Of a DNA stretch of 64,000 nucleotides, positions 1 through 7,544 are shown in pieces. The first letter of the stretch is position 1. Each line of letters begins with the position of its first letter. Origin of the DNA: Marinobacter changyiensis (GTDB lineage: Bacteria > Pseudomonadota > Gammaproteobacteria > Pseudomonadales > Oleiphilaceae). Below the pieces are notes generated by a model. The model was not told where the DNA came from. It ran no database searches and saw only the letters and a list, made by a program, of their open reading frames with translations. Position numbers and translations under genes: made by a program. The stretch is from NCBI RefSeq assembly GCF_009193265.1, contig NZ_VZZZ01000002.1:555824-619823 (forward strand). The letters are read 5' to 3'.

Positions 1-166
1 AATCTTGCCGGCCAAGCCCATTCTTGATGACCACTTCCCAAAGGCTGGCCGCACTGAAATACAGCATATTGGTGCTCTCACTGATCAGCGCTGTTGCCTC
101 GGGTGACAATTTATGTGGCTCTGCCGCTGCCCATAGCAGGATGTGAGTGTCCAGAAGCAAGTTCAC
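1..166 (-). CDS. PIN-domain toxin (VapC-like), 3' part outside window
   Basis: The reading frame starts with GTG at 166 and runs off the left edge, giving the first 55 residues. The N-terminus has the PIN-domain opening LLLDTHILLW with its catalytic Asp, and further on SLWEVVIKNGLG, which carries the conserved acidic residue after the first helix-strand unit. PIN toxins are Mg-dependent ribonucleases that usually cleave tRNA or rRNA. The GTG lies one base after the antitoxin stop (168-170), so translation is probably coupled to it. The C-terminal acidic residues are outside the window, so activity cannot be judged. Identity as a PIN toxin is quite sure; its target is unknown. Confidence 0.85.
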   Translation of the reverse strand, partial: MNLLLDTHILLWAAAEPHKLSPEATALISESTNMLYFSAASLWEVVIKNGLGRQD

Positions 167-167
167 A

Positions 168-407
168 TTAGCCCCCGAACATCATGGCTATTTCGTCCTG
201 AGCCATCCGGTCGAAGTCGTCTGGGACTTTAAACTCGCCCGCCATGAAGCCAATTCGCTTTTGCTGGCCTACCTCGGGACTGTCAATGGCAGTAACACGA
301 GCGACCGGTTTTCCGGCTTTGGCAATAATGAATGCTTCACCTTTGGCCGCTCTCGCAATCAATTCTGACAATCGGGTTTTGGCTTCATGCATGTTTACGG
401 ATTCCAT
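168..407 (-). CDS. Phd/YefM-type antitoxin
   Basis: This 79-residue protein has the Phd/YefM N-terminal layout: MHEAKTRLSELI followed by KAGKPVARVTAI. That region is the dimeric DNA-binding half of these antitoxins. The C-terminal half (residues 45-79) is acidic and probably wraps the toxin. Antitoxin-first order with a PIN toxin one base downstream is the standard type II arrangement. Such antitoxins repress their own operon, and a palindrome lies 30-44 bp upstream of the start (437-451). The initiator could be the first ATG or the second Met at residue 6 (MHEAK); I kept the longer form. Confidence 0.88.
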   Translation of the reverse strand: MESVNMHEAKTRLSELIARAAKGEAFIIAKAGKPVARVTAIDSPEVGQQKRIGFMAGEFKVPDDFDRMAQDEIAMMFGG

Positions 408-436
408 GTCCGGTCTACCTAGCTTAGTCTGATTAG

Positions 437-451
437 TTTAGTTTAACTAAA
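437..451. promoter_or_regulatory. Candidate operator of the toxin-antitoxin operon
   Basis: A perfect 7-bp inverted repeat, TTTAGTT-t-AACTAAA, sits 30 bp upstream of the antitoxin ATG. Its position and AT-rich palindromic form fit an autorepression site for a Phd-type antitoxin. The role is inferred from position and family habit. Confidence 0.5.
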
Positions 452-658
452 GAGCACGGGTGGATCCATAACAGAACACCAATCTTCGCCTTCCAGGCTC
501 TGTCGCTGTGCTCGTGATTTTTCTTTGAAAAGTGTATTTCTGCCCGGGTTATTCGAATCGCCATAAGCGATGTTCGCTTGCACCAGCTGTCGAGCCACCG
601 TTGCCTCGTCAGAGACCTGTTCGTGAGAATGATGCAGTGCGTACATGAAATACCTCAT
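443..658 (-). CDS. Possible small hypothetical protein
   Basis: An open frame of 71 codons from ATG 658 ends inside the palindrome upstream of the toxin-antitoxin operon. The product is hydrophilic (MRYFMYALHHSHEQ... ending in PPVLFS) and matches no family I recognise. No convincing ribosome binding site precedes either Met. It lies alone between the flagellin terminator and the toxin-antitoxin pair. It may be a chance frame or a remnant. Confidence 0.22.
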   Translation of the reverse strand: MRYFMYALHHSHEQVSDEATVARQLVQANIAYGDSNNPGRNTLFKEKSRAQRQSLEGEDWCSVMDPPVLFS

Positions 659-814
659 GTTATCAGGCCGCGAATAGCTGGGCGCCAATGATCTGCAGTT
701 TTTTGATGTTGCTGCTCTGGTTTATGGGTTTTAGCGAAAGTTGTGCCAGGAATTGGGTTATTTGGGGTTTTTGATAGTTGTTGACGGGTGTTTACGATGT
801 TGCTTGGGGGAGGC

Positions 815-889
815 CGCGAAAGTGCGGGTATGCTCCCGGACAAAACACGTGTGTTTTTGACCGTCCGGGAGCATGCCCGCACTTTCGCG
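815..889. repeat. 75-bp near-perfect palindrome (nested inverted repeats)
   Basis: Two 27-bp arms (815-841 and 863-889) are complementary except for one position. Inside them a second inverted repeat, AAAACAC (842-848) and GTGTTTT (851-857), extends the stem, leaving only a gt centre and a 5-base bulge (858-862). The whole unit could extrude as a cruciform or form one very stable RNA hairpin. No T-tract follows, and the flagellin has its own terminator at 931-966, so a simple terminator is unlikely. A REP/MITE-like dispersed palindrome is a possibility. Confidence 0.85.
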
Positions 890-930
890 CCTCGCTTGCT
901 GGAGTGATAACGTAGTTTGGGATTGGGCAG

Positions 931-966
931 TAAAAATAAAAACGGCCGGCGATGGCCGACCGTTTC
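931..966 (-). terminator. Rho-independent terminator of the leftward flagellin
   Basis: Read on the minus strand, a GC-rich stem (AAACGG-CGGC paired with GCCG-CCGTTT, one G-T wobble) is followed by TTTTTATTTTTA. It starts about 17 nt after the flagellin stop. Confidence 0.8.
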
Positions 967-982
967 CTTCTTTCTGTCAAGT

Positions 983-2440
983 TTAGCCCTGCAGCAACTG
1001 CAACACCTGCTGCGGCCGCGCATTGGCCTGGGCCAGTACCGACAGGCCAGCCTGCTGCAGCACCTGAGTGCGGGCCAGTTCGGCGGACTCGGCTGCGAAG
1101 TCGGCATCGCGGATTCGGCTGTTGGCGGCCGAGAGGTTTTCTGAGGTTGTTGCCAGGTTCGCTATAGTGGACTCAAAGCGATTCTGCACGGCACCCAGCT
1201 CCGCTCGGAAGCCGTTGATTTTGTCGATGGCGTAGTCAATAGAAACCATTGCCTCGTCAGCACCGTCTGGCGTTGAAATGTTTGTGTCGTTGAGCGAAAC
1301 GGTGTTGGCGGCAGCGGTAAAAGTGTCTACCAGGTCAATTTCATTGGTCAGAGGGTCGCCATCAAGGTCAGCTTTAATATCGACATCGATATCCCCGCCA
1401 AATTGAGATGAGAAGACGATGTCTTTGTTGGTTCTGTCCAGGTTCGCCTTTACACCGGTGTCGTTCGACTGAGCGTTGATGTTTCCGACCAGGTCGTTCA
1501 ACGACGTAATGTTGTCAGAAGAGAACGACACTCCGTTGATGTTGAAGTCGACGGTGGTTTTTTGGTTAGTGTCGAAGTAAGCGGCCAAGTCACCACCTGT
1601 GGCGCTGAAGCTTTGGGTAAAGTTGGTTGGGGTGCCAGCGCTATCCGTCAGATCAAGAATAACCGAAACCGGTTCGCCTGTGCTGTTCGTGAAGACCAGC
1701 GTGTCATCCGCAGTTTCTGACACGGTGATGCCACTGGCGGCGATGGCGGTCTCAAGATCACCAGCGAGGCTCGCTAGGTCGCCTGGAGTGGTGCTGGCAC
1801 CTGTATAGGCAGTACCGTCTATTGTGACTGAATAGTTGACGTTTCCAGTATAATCGAGCCCCAGTGCGTTAGATTCGGTATTAAAAGGCGCGTCCTGGCC
1901 AGCGAATCCGCTGGTCTTCCCCAGAGTCGCTCCCAGCTGGCTCCCCCGAGAATCCAGCCCGCTAATACCAATTGTCTCACCGGCATTAGCACCTACCTGG
2001 AATGTCTGCGTACCAAACGTACCATCAAGTACCTTCAAGCCGTTGAAGGAAGTCTGACTGGCAATCCGGTTAATTTCTTCAACCCGTTGTTGTACTTCCT
2101 GGTTCAGTGCCTGGCGGTCTGAAATGCTGTTAGTGGCGTTGGCTGACTGCACCGCCAGTTCACGAATGCGCTGCAAGTTATTGGTGATTTCATCCATGGC
2201 CCCTTCAGCAGTTTGCGCCAGAGAGATGCCATCGTTAGCATTCCGCTGCGCCATGTTCAGTCCCGTAATTTGGGATTGGAATCTCTCTGAAATCGCCAGA
2301 CCCGCCGCATCGTCTTTGGCCGAGTTGATGCGCAGACCAGAAGATAGACGCTCAAGAGCTACGTTCGCCTGACCCTGTGAAGCGTTCAGGTTCCGTTGGG
2401 CGTTCAGTGACGCAATGTTGGTATTGATGACCTGAGGCAT
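983..2440 (-). CDS. fliC: Flagellin (leftward copy)
   Basis: This 485-residue flagellin is the filament subunit. It has the conserved D0/D1 N-terminus (MPQVINTNIASLNAQRNL, then GLRINSAKDDAAGLAIS and NANDGISLAQTAEGAM) and the matching C-terminus (ENLSAANSRI, ending QANARPQQVLQLLQG). The middle (about residues 175-395) is the variable surface-exposed part and is unlike the second flagellin. It is divergent from the flagellin at 2922-4322; the 480-bp gap between them carries both promoters. The ATG has the Shine-Dalgarno-like AGGGAG 8 bases upstream. Upstream control looks sigma-54-like (2541-2557), unlike the sigma-28 site of its neighbour. Confidence 0.97.
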   Translation of the reverse strand: MPQVINTNIASLNAQRNLNASQGQANVALERLSSGLRINSAKDDAAGLAISERFQSQITGLNMAQRNANDGISLAQTAEGAMDEITNNLQRIRELAVQSANATNSISDRQALNQEVQQRVEEINRIASQTSFNGLKVLDGTFGTQTFQVGANAGETIGISGLDSRGSQLGATLGKTSGFAGQDAPFNTESNALGLDYTGNVNYSVTIDGTAYTGASTTPGDLASLAGDLETAIAASGITVSETADDTLVFTNSTGEPVSVILDLTDSAGTPTNFTQSFSATGGDLAAYFDTNQKTTVDFNINGVSFSSDNITSLNDLVGNINAQSNDTGVKANLDRTNKDIVFSSQFGGDIDVDIKADLDGDPLTNEIDLVDTFTAAANTVSLNDTNISTPDGADEAMVSIDYAIDKINGFRAELGAVQNRFESTIANLATTSENLSAANSRIRDADFAAESAELARTQVLQQAGLSVLAQANARPQQVLQLLQG

Positions 2441-2540
2441 ATCTAATCTCCCTACTCAGAGGTGCCGGGTCACGTTGCGCATGTAGATAAAGGCAGCATT
2501 CCGGCAAAGAATCGTTAAATGACCGTTTGAGTGAGTGTGA

Positions 2541-2557
2541 AGCGAAGTATGTGCCAG
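2541..2557 (-). promoter_or_regulatory. fliC: Sigma-54-like promoter for leftward flagellin
   Basis: On the minus strand the sequence CTGGCACATACTTCGCT has the -24 TGGCAC and the -12 GC at the required spacing, with one mismatch (TCGC for TTGC). The start of transcription would be about 90 nt before the ATG. No TAAA-N15-GCCG sigma-28 site was found in this direction. A single-site match, so only moderately sure. Confidence 0.5.
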
Positions 2558-2807
2558 GTTTTCTTTTTTGATTTTAACTGATTGATTATTTTATGTTTTT
2601 ATTGTGTATTCTGACGACGCTTCAGAAAGTGTTGCCAGATTATCGGCGGAGTTGGCAGGAAAAACATTGCCGCTTTTTTAGCGGGTGGGATCTACTAAAG
2701 CAGAGCCTATGAAAAATCATTTAAAATAAAAATATATAAAAAACAATGCGCTGTAAGATATATCTTGTTGTTTTACATTACTTTACAAAATCCCGCCGCT
2801 CTTTTTC

Positions 2808-2834
2808 TAAAGCACCTGACTGCGCTGCCGTTAA
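2808..2834 (+). promoter_or_regulatory. Sigma-28 (FliA) promoter of second flagellin
   Basis: TAAA (2808-2811), exactly 15 bases, then GCCGTTAA (2827-2834) matches the flagellar sigma-28 consensus TAAA-N15-GCCGATAA with one difference. Transcription would start about 80 nt before the ATG at 2922. Confidence 0.85.
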
Positions 2835-2921
2835 GAGATGTAACAGGGCGGCGCTCCAAACCGAAAAGAGAACGCCAGACCTCTTCCATGAAATAAAGAC
2901 GAATGTCGAAGGAGAAGTACA

Positions 2922-4322
2922 ATGGCTCTTGGAATCAACACCAACGTAGCGTCGCTTTCTGCTCAGAACCAGCTAAGCAACTCTCAAAAACTCAACGATC
3001 AGGCTCTAGAGCGTTTGTCTTCCGGCCTGCGCATCAACTCCGCCAAAGACGATGCCGCCGGCCTGGCCATTTCCACTCGCTTCAGTTCTCAGATCTCTGG
3101 CCTGAACGTGGCTCAGCGAAATGCTAACGATGGTATTTCTTACGCCCAGACAGCGGAAGGTGCGCTTGGCGAGATTACCAATGCACTTTCTCGTATTCGT
3201 GATCTGGCGGTTCAGTCTGCGAACGATACGAACTCTTCTTCTGATCGCGAGGCTCTGAACCAGGAAGTGGGCGCTTTGATCAGCGAAGTTGAAAGAATCT
3301 CTCAGTCAACGCAGTTCAACGGTCAGACAATTTTAAATGGCGATCTTGATAGCCTGACGTTTCAAGTAGGCGCTAACGCAGGCCAGACCATCAGTGTGGA
3401 TGGTGTCGATACCAGAGCAGACCAGCTTGGTGCTAACGTACAGGAAGCGCTGAGTAGCATTACCAACACAGAACTCAAGGCGTTAGCAGCCGATTCCGCC
3501 TTTACTGTAAACGGCATTGGTATTGATGATGGTGCTTTGGTTAGCAACGGTAATGACTTTGTCAACGCCATTAATGCCAAGAGCGTTGAGTCTGGTGTTA
3601 CAGCGTCGCGTGCTAATGAAACGGTGGTTAGCACTGGAGTTGATGGCGACCTAGCTAGCGCTGCCACGTTGACCTTGAACGATGTGGATATCACGCTCGC
3701 TATTAACACTACTAAAGAAGGTGTGGTTGATAAGATCAACCAGTTTGCGACTGAAACTGGCGTGCGAGCTAGCCTGAACGATAGTGACGTAGTTGTGCTG
3801 ACGGATCAAAACGGTGGTGATATAAAAGCTAAGCTTGGCGCTGCTAACGCGGTTGATTTTTCGACTATCACTGACACTGATCAAACCTTTGAAGCAGGTA
3901 TTGAGTTATCTACAAGTGTCGGCGGCTCCATTGCTTTGGGCGCCACCGCTCCTGCTAATATTGATACCGTGTTTGGCGGTACTAATGGAACGCTCACTTT
4001 AACTTCAGATACCCTGAACAAGGTTAATATCACGAGTAGAGAGGGTGCATCTTCAGCTATTACGACTGTTGACAAGGCGCTGGATAGCGTGAACAGCCTA
4101 CGTGCAGAGCTAGGTGCAGTGCAAAATCGGTTTGAATCAACGATTTCTAATATTGCATCCACCTCAGAAAACCTCAGTGCTGCCAATAGCCGCATTTTGG
4201 ACGCTGACTTTGCTTCAGAGACTGCAAAACTGGCCAAGTCCCAGGTTCTGCAGCAGGCCGGTATCTCTGTCCTCGCCCAGGCCAACGCCCGTCCGCAGCA
4301 GGTTCTGTCTCTCCTGCAGTAA
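2922..4322 (+). CDS. Flagellin (rightward copy)
   Basis: This is a 466-residue flagellin with the same terminal D0/D1 blocks as the leftward copy (MALGINTNVASLSAQNQL, GLRINSAKDDAAGLAIS, C-terminal QANARPQQVLSLLQ) but a different central region (about residues 180-375). A strong AAGGAG lies 8 bases before the ATG and a sigma-28 promoter lies upstream. It is followed by flaG, fliD and fliS. Two flagellins in one genome can build a mixed filament or be used under different conditions; which applies here is not visible. The shared N-terminal blocks of the two genes form an inverted repeat at DNA level. Confidence 0.97.
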   Translation: MALGINTNVASLSAQNQLSNSQKLNDQALERLSSGLRINSAKDDAAGLAISTRFSSQISGLNVAQRNANDGISYAQTAEGALGEITNALSRIRDLAVQSANDTNSSSDREALNQEVGALISEVERISQSTQFNGQTILNGDLDSLTFQVGANAGQTISVDGVDTRADQLGANVQEALSSITNTELKALAADSAFTVNGIGIDDGALVSNGNDFVNAINAKSVESGVTASRANETVVSTGVDGDLASAATLTLNDVDITLAINTTKEGVVDKINQFATETGVRASLNDSDVVVLTDQNGGDIKAKLGAANAVDFSTITDTDQTFEAGIELSTSVGGSIALGATAPANIDTVFGGTNGTLTLTSDTLNKVNITSREGASSAITTVDKALDSVNSLRAELGAVQNRFESTISNIASTSENLSAANSRILDADFASETAKLAKSQVLQQAGISVLAQANARPQQVLSLLQ

Positions 4323-4338
4323 GGGATTAACGGTAACG

Positions 4339-4363
4339 GCCGGAACCTTGGGGTTCCGGCTTT
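4339..4363 (+). terminator. Terminator after second flagellin
   Basis: A perfect 9-bp stem GCCGGAACC/GGTTCCGGC (4339-4347 and 4352-4360) is followed by a short TTT. The weak T-tract suggests partial read-through into flaG. Confidence 0.6.
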
Positions 4364-4394
4364 AAGCCGTTTAAACATAGTAGTGAGGTGAGCT

Positions 4395-4832
4395 ATGAAT
4401 GACGTTAACCTGAACAGCCCGGATCTTAAACTGGTGCGCTCTGGCATCCAGGCTCCGGCCAAGGCAATGTCGTCATCTCAGGCCGAAGGCAGAAATGCCT
4501 CCGAGCTTGCTTCTTCATCGGCCGGACGCGTAGTGCCGAATCAGTTGGTTTCCCAGGCTCAGGACGTTTCGAAAGCTGAACAGCTGCAGAAGCGGAATGA
4601 GGCGCAGCGGAAAGATTTGGATGAGGCAGTTTCGCAGTTGAACAATTATGTTCAGAGCGTCCAGAGGGATCTGCAGTTTGAAGTGGATAATGAAATGGGG
4701 CAAACCATCGTTCGGGTGGTAGATCAGCAAACCCAGGAAGTTATTCGCCAGATTCCGGATGAAGTGGCAATGAGGTTGGCAGAGAAATTGCAGCAAGATG
4801 AGCCGCTGACGTTGTTTCGCATCAAAGTGTAA
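4395..4832 (+). CDS. flaG: FlaG family flagellar protein
   Basis: A 145-residue protein whose second half (about 70-145) is the FlaG domain: a coiled segment LNNYVQSVQRDLQFEVDNE, then TIVRVVDQQTQEVIRQIPDE. The N-terminal half is Ser/Ala/Gln-rich and probably disordered. FlaG is found next to flagellin and fliD in polar-flagellated bacteria, where it influences filament length; its exact biochemical role is not settled. A GAGGTGAG ribosome binding site precedes the ATG. It sits between the second flagellin and fliD on the same strand. Confidence 0.9.
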   Translation: MNDVNLNSPDLKLVRSGIQAPAKAMSSSQAEGRNASELASSSAGRVVPNQLVSQAQDVSKAEQLQKRNEAQRKDLDEAVSQLNNYVQSVQRDLQFEVDNEMGQTIVRVVDQQTQEVIRQIPDEVAMRLAEKLQQDEPLTLFRIKV

Positions 4833-4874
4833 ACGCTTGCCGCATTTGCACGGATGGAAACGACGGTATTTCAG

Positions 4875-4908
4875 CACCGCCGCACCTGAGAAGGTTCGGC
4901 GGTGTTTT
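4875..4908 (+). terminator. Rho-independent terminator after flaG
   Basis: Stem CACCGCCG/CGGCGGTG (4875-4882, 4897-4904) has an inner ACCT/AGGT pair and is followed by TTTT. It closes the flagellin-flaG unit, so fliD needs its own promoter. Confidence 0.8.
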
Positions 4909-4924
4909 GCGTTTGGGCGGCGGC

Positions 4925-4995
4925 TCCCCCTCTCCCCTGACCGCTCTCCCACAAGGGGGAGGGGGAATTAAATTAAAAGGGAAGAGGGGAGTTGA
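4925..4995. repeat. Intergenic CCCTCTCCC / GGGGGAGGG repeat
   Basis: A pyrimidine-rich arm (ccccctctcccct, about 4926-4938) is followed by its purine-rich complement (aagggggaggggg, about 4953-4966) and another purine run (gggaagagggga, about 4979-4990). Similar intergenic C-tract/G-tract hairpins are scattered in many proteobacterial genomes. Function unknown. Confidence 0.55.
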
Positions 4996-5030
4996 GTTAC
5001 AAGGTGTTACAAATCGGCGGGAGAAAAAGG

Positions 5031-5057
5031 CAAAGTTTTGCCGCATTTTGCCGATAC
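5031..5057 (+). promoter_or_regulatory. fliD: Sigma-28 promoter of fliD-fliS
   Basis: CAAA (5031-5034), 15 bases, then GCCGATAC (5050-5057) closely matches TAAA-N15-GCCGATAA. It lies just past the flaG terminator and about 35 bp before the fliD start. Confidence 0.75.
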
Positions 5058-5099
5058 CTTGAGTATCGAAGAGATTTGCCCCTTTGAGGAGGCATGGTT

Positions 5100-7088
5100 A
5101 TGGCAGGTATTTCATCGTTGGGTGTTGGTTCGGGCGTTCTGACGTCTGATCTGGTCGATCAGTTGGTGGCGGCGGAACGGGCGCCGACCGAGAATCGCCT
5201 TACCCGGAAAACCGAACAGTCCCAGGCGCTGTTATCCGCCTATGGGAAACTGCGCAGTGCCATTACCGAATTGCGCCTGCCGATGCGCCAACTGAGCGCG
5301 CCTGACAATCTTAAGGCTTTCTCTGCGAATTCCTCGAACGAAGACATTGGTGTTTCCGTCGATAGCACAAAAGCCAATCGGGGCACTTACAGCGTTGAAG
5401 TCACCAGCCTTGCCGGTGCTCAGGCGCTGGCCTCCCGTGATGTCTTTGCTGACCGTGATGCGACCAGCGTGGGCCAGGGAGCGCTGACGCTTTCTGTCGG
5501 TGACAAGACCACAAACATTACCGTGGATAGCAGCAACGACACGCTTCAGGGACTGGCTAACGCGATCAACGATTCGGATGCCGGCGTATCGGCAGGTGTG
5601 ATCGATACTGGAAACGGCTTTCAGCTGGTGTTGTCTGCAGACGAGACGGGCACGGCCAATTCGGTAAGTATTTCCGTATCGGGGGACACCGGCGGTTCGG
5701 ATACCGATAATCAGGGGCTTTCCCGTTTTGCTTTCAACAGCGGAATGGATGCGGGTGCTGGTTTCCAAGAGACGATTGCGGCTTCTGATGCCGTGATGAA
5801 GATCAATGGCGTGGAAGTTACCCGCTCCACCAATAATTTTGAGAACGTGATTGATGGCCTGACGTTCGATATCGCGGCTACCGGTACTTCGATTGTCAAA
5901 GTAGAGCAGGATTTGGGTGCGGTCGCGGATCGTGTGCAGGGCTTCGTTGACAAATTCAACGGTTTTCAGTCCACCGTTAACAGTCTTGCCGGCTTTAATG
6001 CCGAGGCGGGCGTAGGCAGTTTGCTAACGGGTGACAGCACTGTTCGGGGGATTCAGAATCAGTTGCGCCAGATTCTGACTCGTGTTGTCCCGGGCTTGGA
6101 AAATTCCAGCGTGCGCAGCCTTGCCGACGTCGGCGTTACCACCAACTTTGAGACCGGCGGTCTTGAGTTTGACCGGAAAAAGTTTGAAGAACAGCTGAAG
6201 AATAGTCCGGATGATGTGACTGCACTGTTTGCTGAGCAGGGCCGTGCGACTGATAGCCAGGTGGAGTTTGTTCGCAGTGGTATGAACACTCAGCCTGGGA
6301 AATACGACCTCAATATCACTCAGGCTGCGACTCAGGGAGCTTTGACCGGTAGTTCCGGGGTTTCCGTTCCGGTCACGATTGATGGCACCAACGATGAGCT
6401 GAGCTTTCAGATAAACGGCGAAACATCGGTGAGTCTGCAGCTTACCCAGCAGACGTATAATACTGCCCAGGACTTGGCAGACGAGCTTCAGGCCCAGTTC
6501 AACGCCAGTAACGCGTTGAAGGCCTCCGGTTCGTCGGTTCAGGTTGGTGTGGATGGAAGCGGAACGCTGACGTTCACCTCCGCCAAGTATGGTAGCGACT
6601 CCAATGTAAGCATTGTATCTGCAGAGGATGGTTCGTCATACGGGCTGGCTGCTGCCACAGGGGCTGCGGGTAACGATGTTGCCGGAACCATTGGTGGACG
6701 AGCCGCAGAGGGTGACGGGCAGGTACTTTTCCTTGGCAGCGGCAATGGTGGGGCTTCCGGTCTGCAGGTTCGCATTCTGGGTGACCAGACAGGCAGCCGC
6801 GGCTCCATTACCTTTATTGAGGGTGTCGCCGAGCGCACGGTAGATTTGGTGAGCAGCTTTGTTGGTGCGGATGGTGCACTTGAGTCCAGAACCCAGAGCT
6901 TGAACCGCGAACTGGAACAAATTCAGGAAAACCAGGTGCGGCTGGATGAGCGCATTGCTGCTTATCGGGAGCGATTGGTGAAACAGTTTTCGGCGGCCGA
7001 TTCGCTGATTTCCCAGCTTAACAGCACGCAGGATTATGTAAGTCAGCAGCTGGATGCACTGGCTCCCCAGAATTTCAACAAGAAGTAA
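5100..7088 (+). CDS. fliD: Flagellar filament cap protein FliD (HAP2)
   Basis: FliD caps the growing filament and folds incoming flagellin. The N-terminus MAGISSLGVGSGVLTSDLVDQLVAAERAP is typical (FliD_N), and the C-terminal coiled coil (about 570-660, ending in SADSLISQLNSTQDYVSQQLDAL) is FliD_C. At 662 residues it is longer than the usual 450-500; the extra length is in the middle (about 370-560), where flagellin-IN-like repeats appear duplicated. I chose the second ATG (5100): GAGGAGG is 7 bases before it but only one base before the first ATG at 5094. fliS follows after 54 bp. Confidence 0.95.
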   Translation: MAGISSLGVGSGVLTSDLVDQLVAAERAPTENRLTRKTEQSQALLSAYGKLRSAITELRLPMRQLSAPDNLKAFSANSSNEDIGVSVDSTKANRGTYSVEVTSLAGAQALASRDVFADRDATSVGQGALTLSVGDKTTNITVDSSNDTLQGLANAINDSDAGVSAGVIDTGNGFQLVLSADETGTANSVSISVSGDTGGSDTDNQGLSRFAFNSGMDAGAGFQETIAASDAVMKINGVEVTRSTNNFENVIDGLTFDIAATGTSIVKVEQDLGAVADRVQGFVDKFNGFQSTVNSLAGFNAEAGVGSLLTGDSTVRGIQNQLRQILTRVVPGLENSSVRSLADVGVTTNFETGGLEFDRKKFEEQLKNSPDDVTALFAEQGRATDSQVEFVRSGMNTQPGKYDLNITQAATQGALTGSSGVSVPVTIDGTNDELSFQINGETSVSLQLTQQTYNTAQDLADELQAQFNASNALKASGSSVQVGVDGSGTLTFTSAKYGSDSNVSIVSAEDGSSYGLAAATGAAGNDVAGTIGGRAAEGDGQVLFLGSGNGGASGLQVRILGDQTGSRGSITFIEGVAERTVDLVSSFVGADGALESRTQSLNRELEQIQENQVRLDERIAAYRERLVKQFSAADSLISQLNSTQDYVSQQLDALAPQNFNKK

Positions 7089-7142
7089 TTCTGGCTAACG
7101 CTTTGATAATTCCGGCGTAGCCGGTGAGAAACGAGGTTAATT

Positions 7143-7544
7143 ATGAACGGTTTACAGGCTTACCAACGGGTAAACACTCAGACCAGCATTACTGATGCCG
7201 ACCCCCACAAGCTGATTCAGCTCCTTTACAGCGGTGCCCTTGAACGCATCAATATGGCCAAGGCCCGAATGCAAGCCAAAGATTACGCGGGCAAGGGTAA
7301 GTTGATCACCAAGGCTATCGAGATTGTCGGCGGCCTTCGTAGCTTTCTCGACTTTGATAAAGGTGGAGAACTGGCAGCGCAACTGGAATCGCTCTACGAG
7401 TACATGGAGCAGACGCTGTTTGAGGCGAATGCCAAAAACGATGTCGCCAAGCTTGATGAAGTGGCCGATCTGCTTCGTTCGATTAAAAGCGGCTGGGACG
7501 GTATTCGCGAAGAAGCTTCTTCGCTGCAACAGCAGGCTGTGTGA
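7143..7544 (+). CDS. fliS: Flagellin export chaperone FliS
   Basis: A 133-residue helical protein with the FliS pattern YQRVNTQTSITDADPHKLIQLLYSGALERI. FliS binds the flagellin C-terminal D0 helices in the cytoplasm, stops premature polymerisation and hands flagellin to the export gate. An ACGAGG ribosome binding site is present. It follows fliD by 54 bp, and the next frame starts directly at its stop codon, so the three are probably one transcript from the sigma-28 promoter at 5031. Confidence 0.95.
   Translation: MNGLQAYQRVNTQTSITDADPHKLIQLLYSGALERINMAKARMQAKDYAGKGKLITKAIEIVGGLRSFLDFDKGGELAAQLESLYEYMEQTLFEANAKNDVAKLDEVADLLRSIKSGWDGIREEASSLQQQAV

Larger units (their letters stand above)
2441..2921. 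other. Divergent flagellin intergenic region
   Basis: This 481-bp non-coding stretch separates two flagellins transcribed away from each other. It holds a sigma-54-like site facing left (2541-2557) and a sigma-28 site facing right (2808-2834). The middle part (about 2575-2790) is markedly AT-rich compared with the flanking genes. I see no credible gene in it. Confidence 0.8.

Noticed and set aside
2441..2540. Sigma-28 promoter for the leftward flagellin
   Set aside because: A GCCGGAAT at the right place has no TAAA 15 bases upstream, so the match fails.
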